A stretch of 64,000 nt of DNA from Butyrivibrio sp. LB2008 (GCF_000621565.1 NZ_JHXZ01000017.1:1-64000), one strand, 5' to 3'; positions 26,819-36,776 are shown, numbered from the stretch's first letter. Notes: a model not told the origin generated them from the letters alone. Numbers and translations are program-made.

Positions 26819-28291
26819 TTATACAAGCTTTGTTCCTTTGTGTCTCTTGATTTCAAAACAACCGCCGGACATGATCGTTTCCTCGACATATGCAGTAAGA
26901 ATATCACTGTAGCCGCGGCTTTCATCCTTACTATATCCCGGCTCAAGTGAAGTAAACTCACCATTCTCGTATGTAATAGCAAGCGCATTGCTCTCGCTTG
27001 TTCTGAGAATTATGATCATCTTATCACCGTTATTAACAACAGTATATTCATAATCCTTATCATTAAGGAAACTCTCTATCTGATCAACATCTCCTGAAAC
27101 CGCATCCGCCATACTCATACCTATTGCAGAAGCCTGCTCGTTTACTGCCTCTGTAAGAGCATCTACCTCCGCATCCAAAACATCATCAAGTTTAGTTACT
27201 CTGTTATCCGTTTCTTCAAAAACAGTTTCTTCTTCAACTATCGGAGTCTCAAATGCCGCAACATCAATATCGCTTGCGACAGGTTCTTCTACAATCGCAT
27301 CAATCTCTGCAACTTCGGGTTCACTGCTTTCAGGTTGTATCTCTTCAGAAGCAGTCTCCTCGGCAAATTCCTCATCTGCATTTGGAACTTTGTGTAAAAT
27401 ATCTCCAACATCAGGAATATCATTGATATCCAACTTAGGTTCTTCTGCAGCCAAAGCTTCTAAAGAAATCTCTTCAGCAGCAGGTTCTTCTATAGCCGCT
27501 TCCAGCGCTTCCTCTGTCGCTTCTTCCTCTATAACCAGTTCCTTAGCCTCCGGTTCTTCCGAAATAAACTCAGTAGATTCTGTTATCGGTATTTCCGCAG
27601 ACATTGCTTCCGTAATCTCAGTTATAGGTGATTCCGCAATTTCATTATCTGTAGTCTCCGTTATAGGAACTTCTGCCAAGAGACTTTCAAGATCCATTAT
27701 TTCAGATTCATCAACTCTTGTATTGCCTGAGCCTTCAATTGAAATGTCACCGCTATCTTCCTCGGGACCTTTTTCCGCATCCGCTTCAACCATTGAAGCA
27801 AGCATCGCATCAACATCGGCTGCCGTTTCTGCTCCTGCCATCGCTGTAAGCATTGCGTCCACATCAACGGAAGGTTCAGCTGCCTGATTCTCTTCTGTAA
27901 CCGCCTCAGTCAGTACAGTTTCTTCTTCCGGCAACATATCTGCCGGTGTTATATCTATTGGCTCGGTATCTTTAAGAATATCTTCCGAATCGCCTTCCAA
28001 AAAATCCGTACTCTGAACTTCTGCAGCGATATTATCCATAGTCTCTGTCATTGCCGCATCCGCCGCAATAATTTCTTGTTCTTCAGACACCGCACCGGCC
28101 AAAGCATTAAGCGCCTCCAGTGCTGCAGCATCAATTATGTCAGAACTATCTGTATCAGGTGCCGATCCAACATCAACTCTTTCAAATGATGAAGCCGATT
28201 CTTCCGCCTTCATAGCAGCCAAAAGATCATCGAGATTTGCATTTGATAAATCCTGCTCATTCAGAATATCCTGTGTGTCCATAGCTTCCAT
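26819..28291 (-). CDS. Acidic low-complexity protein with small C-terminal domain
   Basis: 490 residues, extremely rich in E, D, A, I and T and poor in basic residues up to about 400. Short internal repeats are visible: VDAMLTAMAGAE/VDAMLASMVEAD, and PITETT/PITEIT/PITEST. The last 90 residues (about 400-490) form a more ordinary alpha/beta domain (DQIESFLNDKDYEYTVVNN...). No signal peptide or membrane segment is visible. AAAGGAGACAG precedes the ATG. I do not recognise the family; a disordered cytoplasmic adaptor is one possibility. Confidence 0.75.
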   Translation of the reverse strand: MEAMDTQDILNEQDLSNANLDDLLAAMKAEESASSFERVDVGSAPDTDSSDIIDAAALEALNALAGAVSEEQEIIAADAAMTETMDNIAAEVQSTDFLEGDSEDILKDTEPIDITPADMLPEEETVLTEAVTEENQAAEPSVDVDAMLTAMAGAETAADVDAMLASMVEADAEKGPEEDSGDISIEGSGNTRVDESEIMDLESLLAEVPITETTDNEIAESPITEITEAMSAEIPITESTEFISEEPEAKELVIEEEATEEALEAAIEEPAAEEISLEALAAEEPKLDINDIPDVGDILHKVPNADEEFAEETASEEIQPESSEPEVAEIDAIVEEPVASDIDVAAFETPIVEEETVFEETDNRVTKLDDVLDAEVDALTEAVNEQASAIGMSMADAVSGDVDQIESFLNDKDYEYTVVNNGDKMIIILRTSESNALAITYENGEFTSLEPGYSKDESRGYSDILTAYVEETIMSGGCFEIKRHKGTKLV

Positions 28292-28461
28292 TTACTGTCT
28301 CCTTTCAAAGCCACCCCTATATTAAAACATTTCCTGCTATCATAGCATGACAACATATCACTCTTTCGGTATGTTTTTATTATCTTATAGTTCAGCTATA
28401 ATTAACAGTAAATTTTTTATAAATTCAGAATATTCCTTTTTTTTGGCAAGATATGAATGCA

Positions 28462-28495
28462 AAACGGAGACAGCTCATGCGAGTTATCTCCGTTT
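28462..28495 (-). terminator. Terminator after the radical SAM gene
   Basis: AAACGGAGA pairs with TCTCCGTTT (28462-28470 with 28487-28495), with an inner ACTC/GAGT stem and T residues on the minus side. It ends the yhhQ-radical SAM operon. Nothing else is evident in 28292-28517. Confidence 0.75.
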
Positions 28496-28517
28496 GTTGA
28501 TAGAGCGGCTCTATCAT

Positions 28518-29267
28518 CTATTTATCATGCCCCACTTTGTGCTTGTTGCCTTCGTCCCATTCGTCGTAGATATCAATTGCGGGATTCGTTTTTAGTTCCT
28601 GATAGAACGCGCTGCTATAAAACTCTTCTATCGCTTTAACATCGCGCTCCGGTCCATTCTTGACTGTTGTATATATACTCAGGTTAACTCGATCAAAAAA
28701 TTCAAGCCCAATCGCAATATCTTTTCTAAGCTGCTCGATAGTCTGGCCTTCCATTCCAAACATTATATTGATCCAATCAAAATATTCTGCAATCTGTTTG
28801 GGCGTAGCGCCAGGAAGCCCTTTGTGCAATATCTCTTCTCTGATATGCTCATCAAAAGTTTCAACTCCGCAGCGAAAAATCGTATCAATATCATACTGTC
28901 CGAAAAATTCAGTAAAAAAGTGATTTGCATTCCTGTAAATATAATGACCTTCGAGAATGACCGTCTTAATTCCCTTTTCCCTGCAAGTTTCTCTTATGTA
29001 ATTAAGCGTGGTAAAAGGAAGCTCGGTATATGAAGCAGAACATGTAACTTCAAGAACCGACGAGCCAACTTCTGTTCCCTTTACCTGCGAAAGAACTTTA
29101 TTATTCACGGTATCACAGGCAAGTACCGATGAAGACTTATCATCCTGATAATCACAAAAAGTACATTTGCCCCACGAACAGCCAAGAGATACCAGTAATA
29201 CATTTTCTCTTTTCATGGAGCTTGCGTTCTCATCCACAAGCTGATAACGCACAAGATCGTAGATCAT
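28518..29267 (-). CDS. Radical SAM protein linked to queuosine-precursor transporter
   Basis: 249 residues. An N-terminal cluster motif with unusual spacing, C30-x4-C35-x2-C38 (GCSWGKCTFCDY), replaces the usual CxxxCxxC. Later segments (VETFDEHIREE, FGMEGQT) fit a radical SAM barrel. The GC-W-C-C-Y pattern recalls the RaSEA-type family of archaeosine synthesis; this is a resemblance only. The ATG overlaps the yhhQ stop as ATGA. With the transporter and the preQ1 riboswitch upstream, a role in queuine or queuosine salvage is likely, possibly analogous to the clostridial radical SAM lyase QueL. Short for the superfamily. Confidence 0.7.
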   Translation of the reverse strand: MIYDLVRYQLVDENASSMKRENVLLVSLGCSWGKCTFCDYQDDKSSSVLACDTVNNKVLSQVKGTEVGSSVLEVTCSASYTELPFTTLNYIRETCREKGIKTVILEGHYIYRNANHFFTEFFGQYDIDTIFRCGVETFDEHIREEILHKGLPGATPKQIAEYFDWINIMFGMEGQTIEQLRKDIAIGLEFFDRVNLSIYTTVKNGPERDVKAIEEFYSSAFYQELKTNPAIDIYDEWDEGNKHKVGHDK

Positions 29268-29980
29268 GCAACCGCCTCCTGCTTATCATCCTCTTTTTCC
29301 AGGAGTATTCCGCTTTTGCGATTAAAATATCCCACAAGGTACAAAAATGGAGTGTCACAGCCTGCAATAAGCATTTCAATGATAGATCCCGCAAATGCAA
29401 CCTCAATACAGTACCTGATTGGAAATGTTCCGGCAAAAGCAAGTATCGAGAAACCAAAATTCTCTGCACAGTTGCAAAGAATGGTGGATACATTGTTTCT
29501 GAACCACATATATTTTCCGCCGGTCTTCTGCTTTATCTTCTGATAAAGAATAACATCTACCCAGTTGGACAATACGAACATTACTCCCGATGCGGTAGTG
29601 ATCCTTACAGACATCGCAAATATGATCTTCATGGCACCATCAACCGTATCATATGAATTCGGAACAAAAAGCTGCGTGAAATTCGCAAAGATAATATAGG
29701 CAACAAGCGCTGCCGCTGCTATCTTTACGGCATTCTTACTTGCTTTATCGCCATACTTCTCATTGAGAATATCCGTAGTAAGATATGTCGAAGCAAACAT
29801 AACATTGCCAAGAGCTGTTGAAATGCCTCCGATATCAACCTGTTTTGAAACCTGGATATTAGCAAAAACAACCGCAAGAGCCATCCATGTATAAAGCCCC
29901 CACTTGCCAAAAAGCTTATCCATCAATAGAACTCCTGAAAAGCATACAACAAGTTCCATAATCCCCAGTAATAAATTCAT
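29264..29980 (-). CDS. yhhQ: Queuosine precursor transporter (YhhQ/VUT family)
   Basis: 238 residues with six or seven membrane segments. The family pattern is clear: TYLTTDILNEKYG, SNWVDVILYQKIK and RNNVSTILCNCAENF. Members import preQ0, preQ1 or queuine. The gene is preceded by a preQ1-I riboswitch with terminator, which directly supports the substrate. GAGAGG precedes the ATG. Confidence 0.93.
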   Translation of the reverse strand: MNLLLGIMELVVCFSGVLLMDKLFGKWGLYTWMALAVVFANIQVSKQVDIGGISTALGNVMFASTYLTTDILNEKYGDKASKNAVKIAAAALVAYIIFANFTQLFVPNSYDTVDGAMKIIFAMSVRITTASGVMFVLSNWVDVILYQKIKQKTGGKYMWFRNNVSTILCNCAENFGFSILAFAGTFPIRYCIEVAFAGSIIEMLIAGCDTPFLYLVGYFNRKSGILLEKEDDKQEAVA

Positions 29981-30072
29981 TTTCTATTACCTCTCTTTAA
30001 TAAAAAATATGTCTCTATGAATATTTGCTCAGGGAAAATCAGAAAACAGAATTAAGGAAATGTTTTTTCCTT

Positions 30073-30106
30073 AAAAATAAACAGCTCCGCGAATTAACGC
30101 AGAGCT
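30073..30106 (-). terminator. Riboswitch expression-platform terminator
   Basis: AGCTCTGCG/CGCGGAGCT (30098-30106 with 30083-30091, one G-U pair) and a 6-base loop are followed on the minus strand by GTTTATTTTT (30073-30082). It sits between the preQ1 aptamer and yhhQ and would stop transcription when ligand is bound. Confidence 0.85.
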
Positions 30107-30143
30107 ATCAGAATGCATGACAATACATGGTATTTCTAATCAG

Positions 30144-30187
30144 CCCTGGTTTTGTTTAACGACAGGATGGTGCAAACGAACTGTCGG
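30144..30187 (-). ncRNA. PreQ1-I riboswitch aptamer
   Basis: On the minus strand CGACAG...CTGTCG forms a 6-bp P1 stem. Its loop TTCGTTTGCACCATC matches the class I loop style, and an A-rich tail TTAAACAAAACCAGGG follows. The tail is close to the known Thermoanaerobacter tengcongensis aptamer tail (GUUAACAAAACAAGG). Loop TTTG can pair with tail CAAA to form the H-type pseudoknot. A terminator follows within 40 bases and yhhQ after it. Confidence 0.85.
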
Positions 30188-30211
30188 ATTATTATTGTAA
30201 TAACCTTGGGT

Positions 30212-30240
30212 ATGATACTACGTGTTTATAACGGTGTCAA
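30212..30240 (-). promoter_or_regulatory. Sigma-A promoter of the yhhQ operon
   Basis: TTGACA (complement of 30235-30240) and TATCAT (complement of 30212-30217) are separated by 17 bp. The expected start near 30205 places the preQ1 aptamer about 20 bases into the transcript. Confidence 0.8.
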
Positions 30241-30261
30241 GATACCTTACTTTGTTAAATA

Positions 30262-30290
30262 TTGACACCCGGTATCAAAAATGGTATAAG
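30262..30290 (+). promoter_or_regulatory. Sigma-A promoter of the amidase gene
   Basis: TTGACA (30262-30267) and TATAAG (30285-30290) have 17-bp spacing. The -35 box and that of the divergent yhhQ promoter form the inverted repeat GGTGTCAA (30233-30240)/TTGACACC (30262-30269). Confidence 0.75.
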
Positions 30291-30340
30291 TGTACTAGTA
30301 GCGTTAATACACGTTATAATTTTATGAAAGAAAAGATACT

Positions 30341-31030
30341 ATGGCCACTTATTCATCTCCCCGAAGACACCCACAACCAAAAAGAAAAAGAACAGCGAAA
30401 AAGAATAACAAGCTTAAAGGAAACGCTTTTTTCCTCTTTTTAGAGCTTATAATTCTTGCCATTCTTGGCTTTCAGGCATTTCGTATCATTACCAAAAAGA
30501 GCAACGTAGAGATTGCCGCGGAATTAGAGATTCCTTCATGGATAGACGTACAGCTGATTGATGAAGGGAATCCTTCAAGAAGCGGTGTTCAGCTTGAAGG
30601 TATAAATGATATTGTTGTACATTACGTAGGAAATCCAAGAACTAATGCGCAGCAAAACAGGGATTTCTATAATCAGCAGGATTCCGATGTTTGTTCTCAC
30701 TTTGTTATTGGACTTGAAGGCGAAATAATTATGTGTGTACCTCTGACAGAGAAATCCGCTTCAAGTAATGACAGAAACAGGGATACGATATCGATCGAGG
30801 TATGCCACCCGGATGATACGGGTGAATTTACTGATGCTTCATATCAATCGCTGATAAAGCTGGTGAACTGGCTGAGGAAATCGTTTAATCTGAGTACGGA
30901 TCATGTTATAAGACATTATGAGGTGACAGGAAAAGAATGCCCTATGTATTATGTGCGGAATCCGGAGAAATGGGATCAATTTAAAGAGGATTTGAAGGCA
31001 GCGGAAGAAGCCGCAGATGATGAAGAATAA
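30341..31030 (+). CDS. Membrane-anchored N-acetylmuramoyl-L-alanine amidase
   Basis: 229 residues. A basic N-terminus and one membrane helix (about 30-50) precede an Amidase_2 domain (about 85-210). Zinc-ligand candidates are His in VVHYVGNP and the later VIRHYEVTGKECP, and SHFVIG gives a further family strand. It would cleave the stem peptide from MurNAc in peptidoglycan outside the membrane (N-in topology). The ribosome binding site is weak. A strong promoter lies about 50 bases upstream. Confidence 0.9.
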   Translation: MATYSSPRRHPQPKRKRTAKKNNKLKGNAFFLFLELIILAILGFQAFRIITKKSNVEIAAELEIPSWIDVQLIDEGNPSRSGVQLEGINDIVVHYVGNPRTNAQQNRDFYNQQDSDVCSHFVIGLEGEIIMCVPLTEKSASSNDRNRDTISIEVCHPDDTGEFTDASYQSLIKLVNWLRKSFNLSTDHVIRHYEVTGKECPMYYVRNPEKWDQFKEDLKAAEEAADDEE

Positions 31031-31034
31031 AAAT

Positions 31035-31085
31035 AAAGGGAGATGCATACTTTGCTCGTAAAAGAGCCTGTATGCATCTCCCTTT
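31035..31085. terminator. Bidirectional terminator between convergent genes
   Basis: A perfect 16-bp outer stem (31035-31050 with 31070-31085) and an inner GCTC/GAGC stem with loop GTAAAA. A-rich and T-rich flanks suit termination from either side. It shares its core CATACTTTGCTCGTAAA with the hairpin at 31900-31966. Confidence 0.85.
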
Positions 31086-31101
31086 CTGTCTCATATTATG
31101 T

Positions 31102-31749
31102 TTATGAGTAAATATCAAATGAAACAGCACAGCCGTTCTTGATTTTAATGGAAAGTCCCAATCCTGATTTAATCACAGAAGAAATATAATCCGAAAATTC
31201 CTCCTTGCTCATACCTTTAGCTGCCTGTTCTCCGCCGCTTGAAAGAAACTGGGTATTTGCATCGATTGGAAATGTATATGTATTATATCCAAAATCTGTA
31301 TTTGTATCACGCTGAGACAAAGCCCCCTGAAGAACAACCGCATTATCGGTAACTTCGATACTTTTTACATAACTTGAAAAATACTTTGAAGGTTCAGGTA
31401 CAAGGTTTGTATCATAATCTCCGTCTTTCAGAGATGAAGTAGCTGCAGCAGGTGCTTCCTTAGCTGTTTCTTTGCTTGTATCCTTGCTTGCTTCATTACT
31501 TAATTCTTTACTTGCCTCTTTACTTGCTTCCTCTGTTGCAGCACCGGTAGCTTCTTCTGTTGCTGCTACGGATGCCTCAGCTTCTGCTTCTTCGATCAAC
31601 ACTTGAGATGACTCTTCTGTTGCAGCTGCCTGCTCCGATGTCTGTTCTACTGCAGATGACTGCTCGTTTACAGCATCTGTGCCTTCTGTTGATCCACATC
31701 CTGTTGCCATAATAGCAACAACTGCCATTGCCAATACACTTTTTCTCAT
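31102..31749 (-). CDS. Lipoprotein with Ala/Glu/Thr/Ser-rich linker
   Basis: 215 residues. Lipoprotein signal with lipobox MATGC (cysteine 18). Residues about 20-105 are a low-complexity linker of A, E, S, T and K, including repeated ATEEA and EASKE units. A globular C-terminal domain (about 110-215) follows. The linker probably spans the cell wall. No family recognised. Confidence 0.8.
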   Translation of the reverse strand: MRKSVLAMAVVAIMATGCGSTEGTDAVNEQSSAVEQTSEQAAATEESSQVLIEEAEAEASVAATEEATGAATEEASKEASKELSNEASKDTSKETAKEAPAAATSSLKDGDYDTNLVPEPSKYFSSYVKSIEVTDNAVVLQGALSQRDTNTDFGYNTYTFPIDANTQFLSSGGEQAAKGMSKEEFSDYISSVIKSGLGLSIKIKNGCAVSFDIYS

Positions 31750-31899
31750 TTCATAATGTCCTTTCCCTTGGTAGTATGGTATTACGATAAAAAGTTACAA
31801 CAGATACTAATTATAAGACATTTTGTGGGGATGTCAAAGGGGAATTCAGGTAAGAGGGAGGGGAGGCGTGAGGCTCGATTAGGTTTTGCGAGCGCCCAT

Positions 31900-31966
31900 A
31901 CAATAGAAAAAGGCACAGCATACTTTGCTCGTAAACGAGCACGTATGCTGTGTCTTTTTCTATTGT
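31900..31966. repeat. Long hairpin with conserved loop
   Basis: A 24-bp stem (31900-31923 with 31943-31966, one G-T pair) closes an inner GCTCG/CGAGC stem with loop TAAA. The core CATACTTTGCTCGTAAA is shared with 31035-31085, but the outer arms differ. It lies in the 384-base gap after groEL (31750-32133), which has no convincing gene. Confidence 0.8.
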
Positions 31967-31973
31967 CGTAAAG

Positions 31974-32117
31974 CTCTGCCCGACACATGAACACTAGCGG
32001 CTCCTACGGAGCCTTCTCAAAACAAAAGAAAGAACTGGCCTTTCAAGCAAGCTTGAAGGACAGTTCTTTCTTTTATTTTGACCGCTTCGCGGGCTAGTGT
32101 TCATGTGTCGGGCAGAG
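31974..32117. repeat. Cloverleaf-like nested palindrome after groEL
   Basis: Outer arms of 25 bp pair perfectly (31974-31998 with 32093-32117). Inside lie three hairpins: GGCTCC/GGAGCC (31999-32013); a long hairpin with AAAAGAAAGAACTG/CAGTTCTTTCTTTT (32024-32037 with 32061-32074); and CCGC/GCGG (32082-32092). The long hairpin, with T-rich flanks, probably terminates groEL. The structure ends 16 bases before the groEL stop. Confidence 0.8.
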
Positions 32118-32133
32118 TTTTACTCGTTATCGA

Positions 32134-33939
<1,806 letters not shown>

Positions 33940-34224
33940 TCACTTTATAATTGCAAGAATATCGTTCTGCTTAACAATGATGAATGTCTCGTCATCAAGC
34001 TTAACTTCTGTTCCGGCATATTTTGAATAGATGACATTGTCACCCTTCTTAACCTGCATAGTAACTTCTTTACCATCTACTACTCCGCCGGGTCCTACAG
34101 CGATAACTTCTGCCTGCTGAGGCTTCTCCTTCTCTGCTCCGGGAAGTACGATTCCTGATTTTGTTGTTTCTTCTGCTTCAAGCTGCTTTAATACAACTCT
34201 GTCTGCAAGTGGTTGTAATTTCAT
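33940..34224 (-). CDS. groES: Co-chaperonin GroES
   Basis: 94 residues from the ATG at 34224, where AAAGGAGG precedes MKLQPLADRVVLK; longer starts would run through the CIRCE region. The mobile loop region (EAEETTKSGIVLPG) and ILAIIK C-terminus match. First gene of groESL. Confidence 0.97.
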   Translation of the reverse strand: MKLQPLADRVVLKQLEAEETTKSGIVLPGAEKEKPQQAEVIAVGPGGVVDGKEVTMQVKKGDNVIYSKYAGTEVKLDDETFIIVKQNDILAIIK

Positions 34225-34271
34225 TACAAATGCCTCCTTTATATAATGGATTGAATAATCATTTTTAATTG

Positions 34272-34298
34272 TTAGCACTCTTTTCGATTGAGTGCTAA
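34272..34298 (-). promoter_or_regulatory. CIRCE element (HrcA operator)
   Basis: A perfect TTAGCACTC-N9-GAGTGCTAA lies between the groES promoter and its start. HrcA bound here represses groESL until heat or misfolded protein withdraws it. hrcA itself is not in the window. Confidence 0.97.
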
Positions 34299-34311
34299 CC
34301 TCTAAGAACAT

Positions 34312-34340
34312 ATATTAGTGACTTCGCCTGGTATGTGCAA
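34312..34340 (-). promoter_or_regulatory. groESL promoter
   Basis: On the minus strand TTGCAC (34335-34340) and TAATAT (34312-34317) have 17-bp spacing, just upstream of CIRCE. Confidence 0.7.
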
Positions 34341-34483
34341 ACGTGAATATAACACTATTATTACCGCATTCTCACAATTACTCTTTCAATCTCTTTTTTT
34401 CTCTCATTTGCACCATTTGATGTAAACTCGCATAGAAAAAGAGCAGTTATCGGAGCTTCACGCGCTCTTCAAACCGCTCTGCG

Positions 34484-35185
34484 TCATTCATTACTTTCAG
34501 CTTTCGCTTTCTTCTTTTTCTTAAGTATTACAACTATGATCGTTACCATTGCTATCAAAACTGCCAATATAGCAATTCCGGCGATTACCGCATTCATATC
34601 AACAAGCTTATACTCAAGATGAATCCCATCCGGATCGTCAAAATTAAGAAGATCCCATTCATAGGATCTGCCATCCTCCGAAACGTGGGTCGCATTGTTC
34701 TCCACTGCCTTTGACGGAAGATTGATCTTAACCTTCATCTGTGCTCCGCTCATCTTAACGTAATCACTGTATTCAGATGCTGCGCTGAGCTCTTTTGCCT
34801 CTTCTGCGATATCCCAATCAAGCGTATATTTCATGCCTTTTCTCGTCAGTTTAAGCGATTTCAGCTCATCGGACAGGGCTGTCTTTTTATTCTTGTTTGA
34901 ATCCTCAAGTTCACTGACAGGCACATCTTTTTTCTTGATAATATATCCCGAATAGCCGCCGTCTTTGAACTCTTCTACATCCCATCCGTCATCTTTATAT
35001 TCTTCTATCTGCTCATCCGACAGTATCTCTCCAACCTCACGATTGGTTACATCAAGTACCGCATAGCTTATAGCTATATCCATCTTACCGTTGCGCTTGA
35101 CATTTATCGTTGCATCAAATCTCACGCATCCGGTAAGGGCAGCTATTAGGAAAAAAGATAATAAAAACGCCTTTATTTTTCTCAT
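34484..35185 (-). CDS. LppM/DUF3153-like membrane lipoprotein
   Basis: 233 residues. Lipobox AALTGC (cysteine about 20), an extracellular domain beginning VRFDATINVKRNGKMDI, and a C-terminal membrane helix (about 198-222) followed by a poly-Lys anchor. This layout matches the LppM family. Role unclear; the double anchoring suggests an envelope function. Confidence 0.8.
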   Translation of the reverse strand: MRKIKAFLLSFFLIAALTGCVRFDATINVKRNGKMDIAISYAVLDVTNREVGEILSDEQIEEYKDDGWDVEEFKDGGYSGYIIKKKDVPVSELEDSNKNKKTALSDELKSLKLTRKGMKYTLDWDIAEEAKELSAASEYSDYVKMSGAQMKVKINLPSKAVENNATHVSEDGRSYEWDLLNFDDPDGIHLEYKLVDMNAVIAGIAILAVLIAMVTIIVVILKKKKKAKAESNE

Positions 35186-35265
35186 CAGCCGGCACCTCCT
35201 CCATCGGATTCTCTTCGAGCCTTCAGTGTCCTGTTTATAAGCTTTGCTATTATACTAAAACAATG

Positions 35266-35871
35266 TCATACTTTCTTAAAATATGTAAGTGAAATAACCT
35301 TCTCATCGGCCGCAAAAGAAATGCTGCAGTTGTCAAACTCATATGACAACATGTGGCTTCCTTCCATAATCTCTGAATCAGGATTTCCGTAAGCGGCTTT
35401 AAGTTCTTCTATCGTACTTCCGACACCAATTCCTCTTGCTGTCTTTACATCCTCTATATCGATCGTAAGCTGACCGGGTACTTCAACCATGTCAACCTCA
35501 TCTGTAAAGAAGACAATTCCGTCAGAAGCAAATGTGTAAATATATCCCGGATGATCTGCCTCCATTGAATCGGGAGTTCCAAGTCCGTCAATTATTGTCT
35601 GAACATCGTCAGTAAATGAAATAGTCTTTCCATTATACTCAAAAGATGCATCGTCTCCTGAGAATGAAGCACTCGCCTCATCCGCCAAAGCAGACTCCTC
35701 TGCACCGCCCTCATCGACAGGCTCTTCAGCTGAAGTCTCGTCAGCCGAAGTTTCATCACCTGAGTTAATTGTTGTATCAACAAACTCCTTTATATCATCA
35801 ACTCCATCGCATCCCATAAGTGTGACCATCATAACTGATGCCATCAACAATGTCATTACTCTCTTTTTCAT
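35266..35871 (-). CDS. Lipoprotein, conserved hypothetical
   Basis: 201 residues with lipobox VTLMGC (cysteine about 21), a Glu/Ala/Ser-rich linker (about 35-70) and a globular domain (about 72-201). The domain has two similar halves (SFTDDVQTIIDGLGTPDSME and GVGSTIEELKAAYGNPDSEI), possibly a duplicated fold. Function unknown. Confidence 0.75.
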   Translation of the reverse strand: MKKRVMTLLMASVMMVTLMGCDGVDDIKEFVDTTINSGDETSADETSAEEPVDEGGAEESALADEASASFSGDDASFEYNGKTISFTDDVQTIIDGLGTPDSMEADHPGYIYTFASDGIVFFTDEVDMVEVPGQLTIDIEDVKTARGIGVGSTIEELKAAYGNPDSEIMEGSHMLSYEFDNCSISFAADEKVISLTYFKKV

Positions 35872-35979
35872 TTTTTCATAAATCCCTTTCTGTTAATTAG
35901 TCACTATGTCTCTAAAGGATCAGAATGCACCATATCATAGCGGATCAATCTTCAATAAAGGAATCAGCAACGATTTTTT

Positions 35980-36032
35980 TCCAAAATAAAATGACTGCAA
36001 AAACAGCCTTTACATCCGCTATTTTGCAGTCA
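35980..36032 (-). terminator. Terminator after the rhomboid gene
   Basis: An 11-bp stem, TGACTGCAAAA/TTTTGCAGTCA (35992-36002 with 36022-36032), is followed on the minus strand by TTTTATTTT. The rest of the 332-base gap 35872-36203 shows no gene. Confidence 0.8.
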
Positions 36033-36203
36033 AACCATCTCTTTATACCATAAAAGATTTACGACTTTGCGCCCATACATTACTGTATGTTTGCCCGTTC
36101 AATACATATCCATATACTTCCTAAACAAAGCATTGACATCTTATCACAACAATTAACTTTAATCAATATGAAGCAAAAAAAATCCTATTAAATTAATTTT
36201 GTG

Positions 36204-36776
36204 CTATGCCTTCACTTTTTTATTGAGCCTGTAACCCACGATGGCTCCTATGATTCCACCTATTATATGAGAAAGATTCGAGATCTCGTCTCTTATAAAA
36301 ATGCCGTCATGAATCTGCTGCCCAAGGAATATTATCGCAACAAGAATAAATGTCAGCGGAATCTCGCCCTGCTTGAAATTTGTAAATGATGTAAGCAGAA
36401 TAAATGCAAATACCACACCACTTGCGCCGCACAGAGCCACATTCCAAAACAGTATATAATTCACAAGACCTGTCACAAGTGCTGTTATCACGATTATCTC
36501 AATTATCCTTTCAGAACCGTATTTTTCCTCAAGCATAGGTCCCAAAAGCAGAATATATGCTGCATTACTTATAAAATGCTCCCAGCCGCTATGTCCCAAT
36601 ACATGCGTAAAGAAACGAATATATGTCATCGGACTTGCAAGAGACGAATGATACGTCATAAAAAGCAACTGGTTTGTAGCTCCTCCCGTTACATTAGAAA
36701 GTAACAGCGCCAAAAAGCACAAACACATAAATCCCAGAACTACAGGTGAATTAAAAGAAATCTTAAATTTTTTCAT
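36204..36776 (-). CDS. Rhomboid family intramembrane serine protease
   Basis: 190 residues with six hydrophobic segments. The catalytic dyad is visible: Ser119 in GASG and His170 in SHIIGG. HFISN (H67, N71) supplies the oxyanion residues and GPMLEEKYG is the usual helix 2-3 motif. It cleaves membrane helices within the membrane; the substrate is unknown. Confidence 0.9.
   Translation of the reverse strand: MKKFKISFNSPVVLGFMCLCFLALLLSNVTGGATNQLLFMTYHSSLASPMTYIRFFTHVLGHSGWEHFISNAAYILLLGPMLEEKYGSERIIEIIVITALVTGLVNYILFWNVALCGASGVVFAFILLTSFTNFKQGEIPLTFILVAIIFLGQQIHDGIFIRDEISNLSHIIGGIIGAIVGYRLNKKVKA

Noticed and set aside
31756-31994. Small frames on both strands in the groEL 3' region
   Set aside because: They run through the long hairpin at 31900-31966 and lack ribosome binding sites; the structure explains the sequence better.
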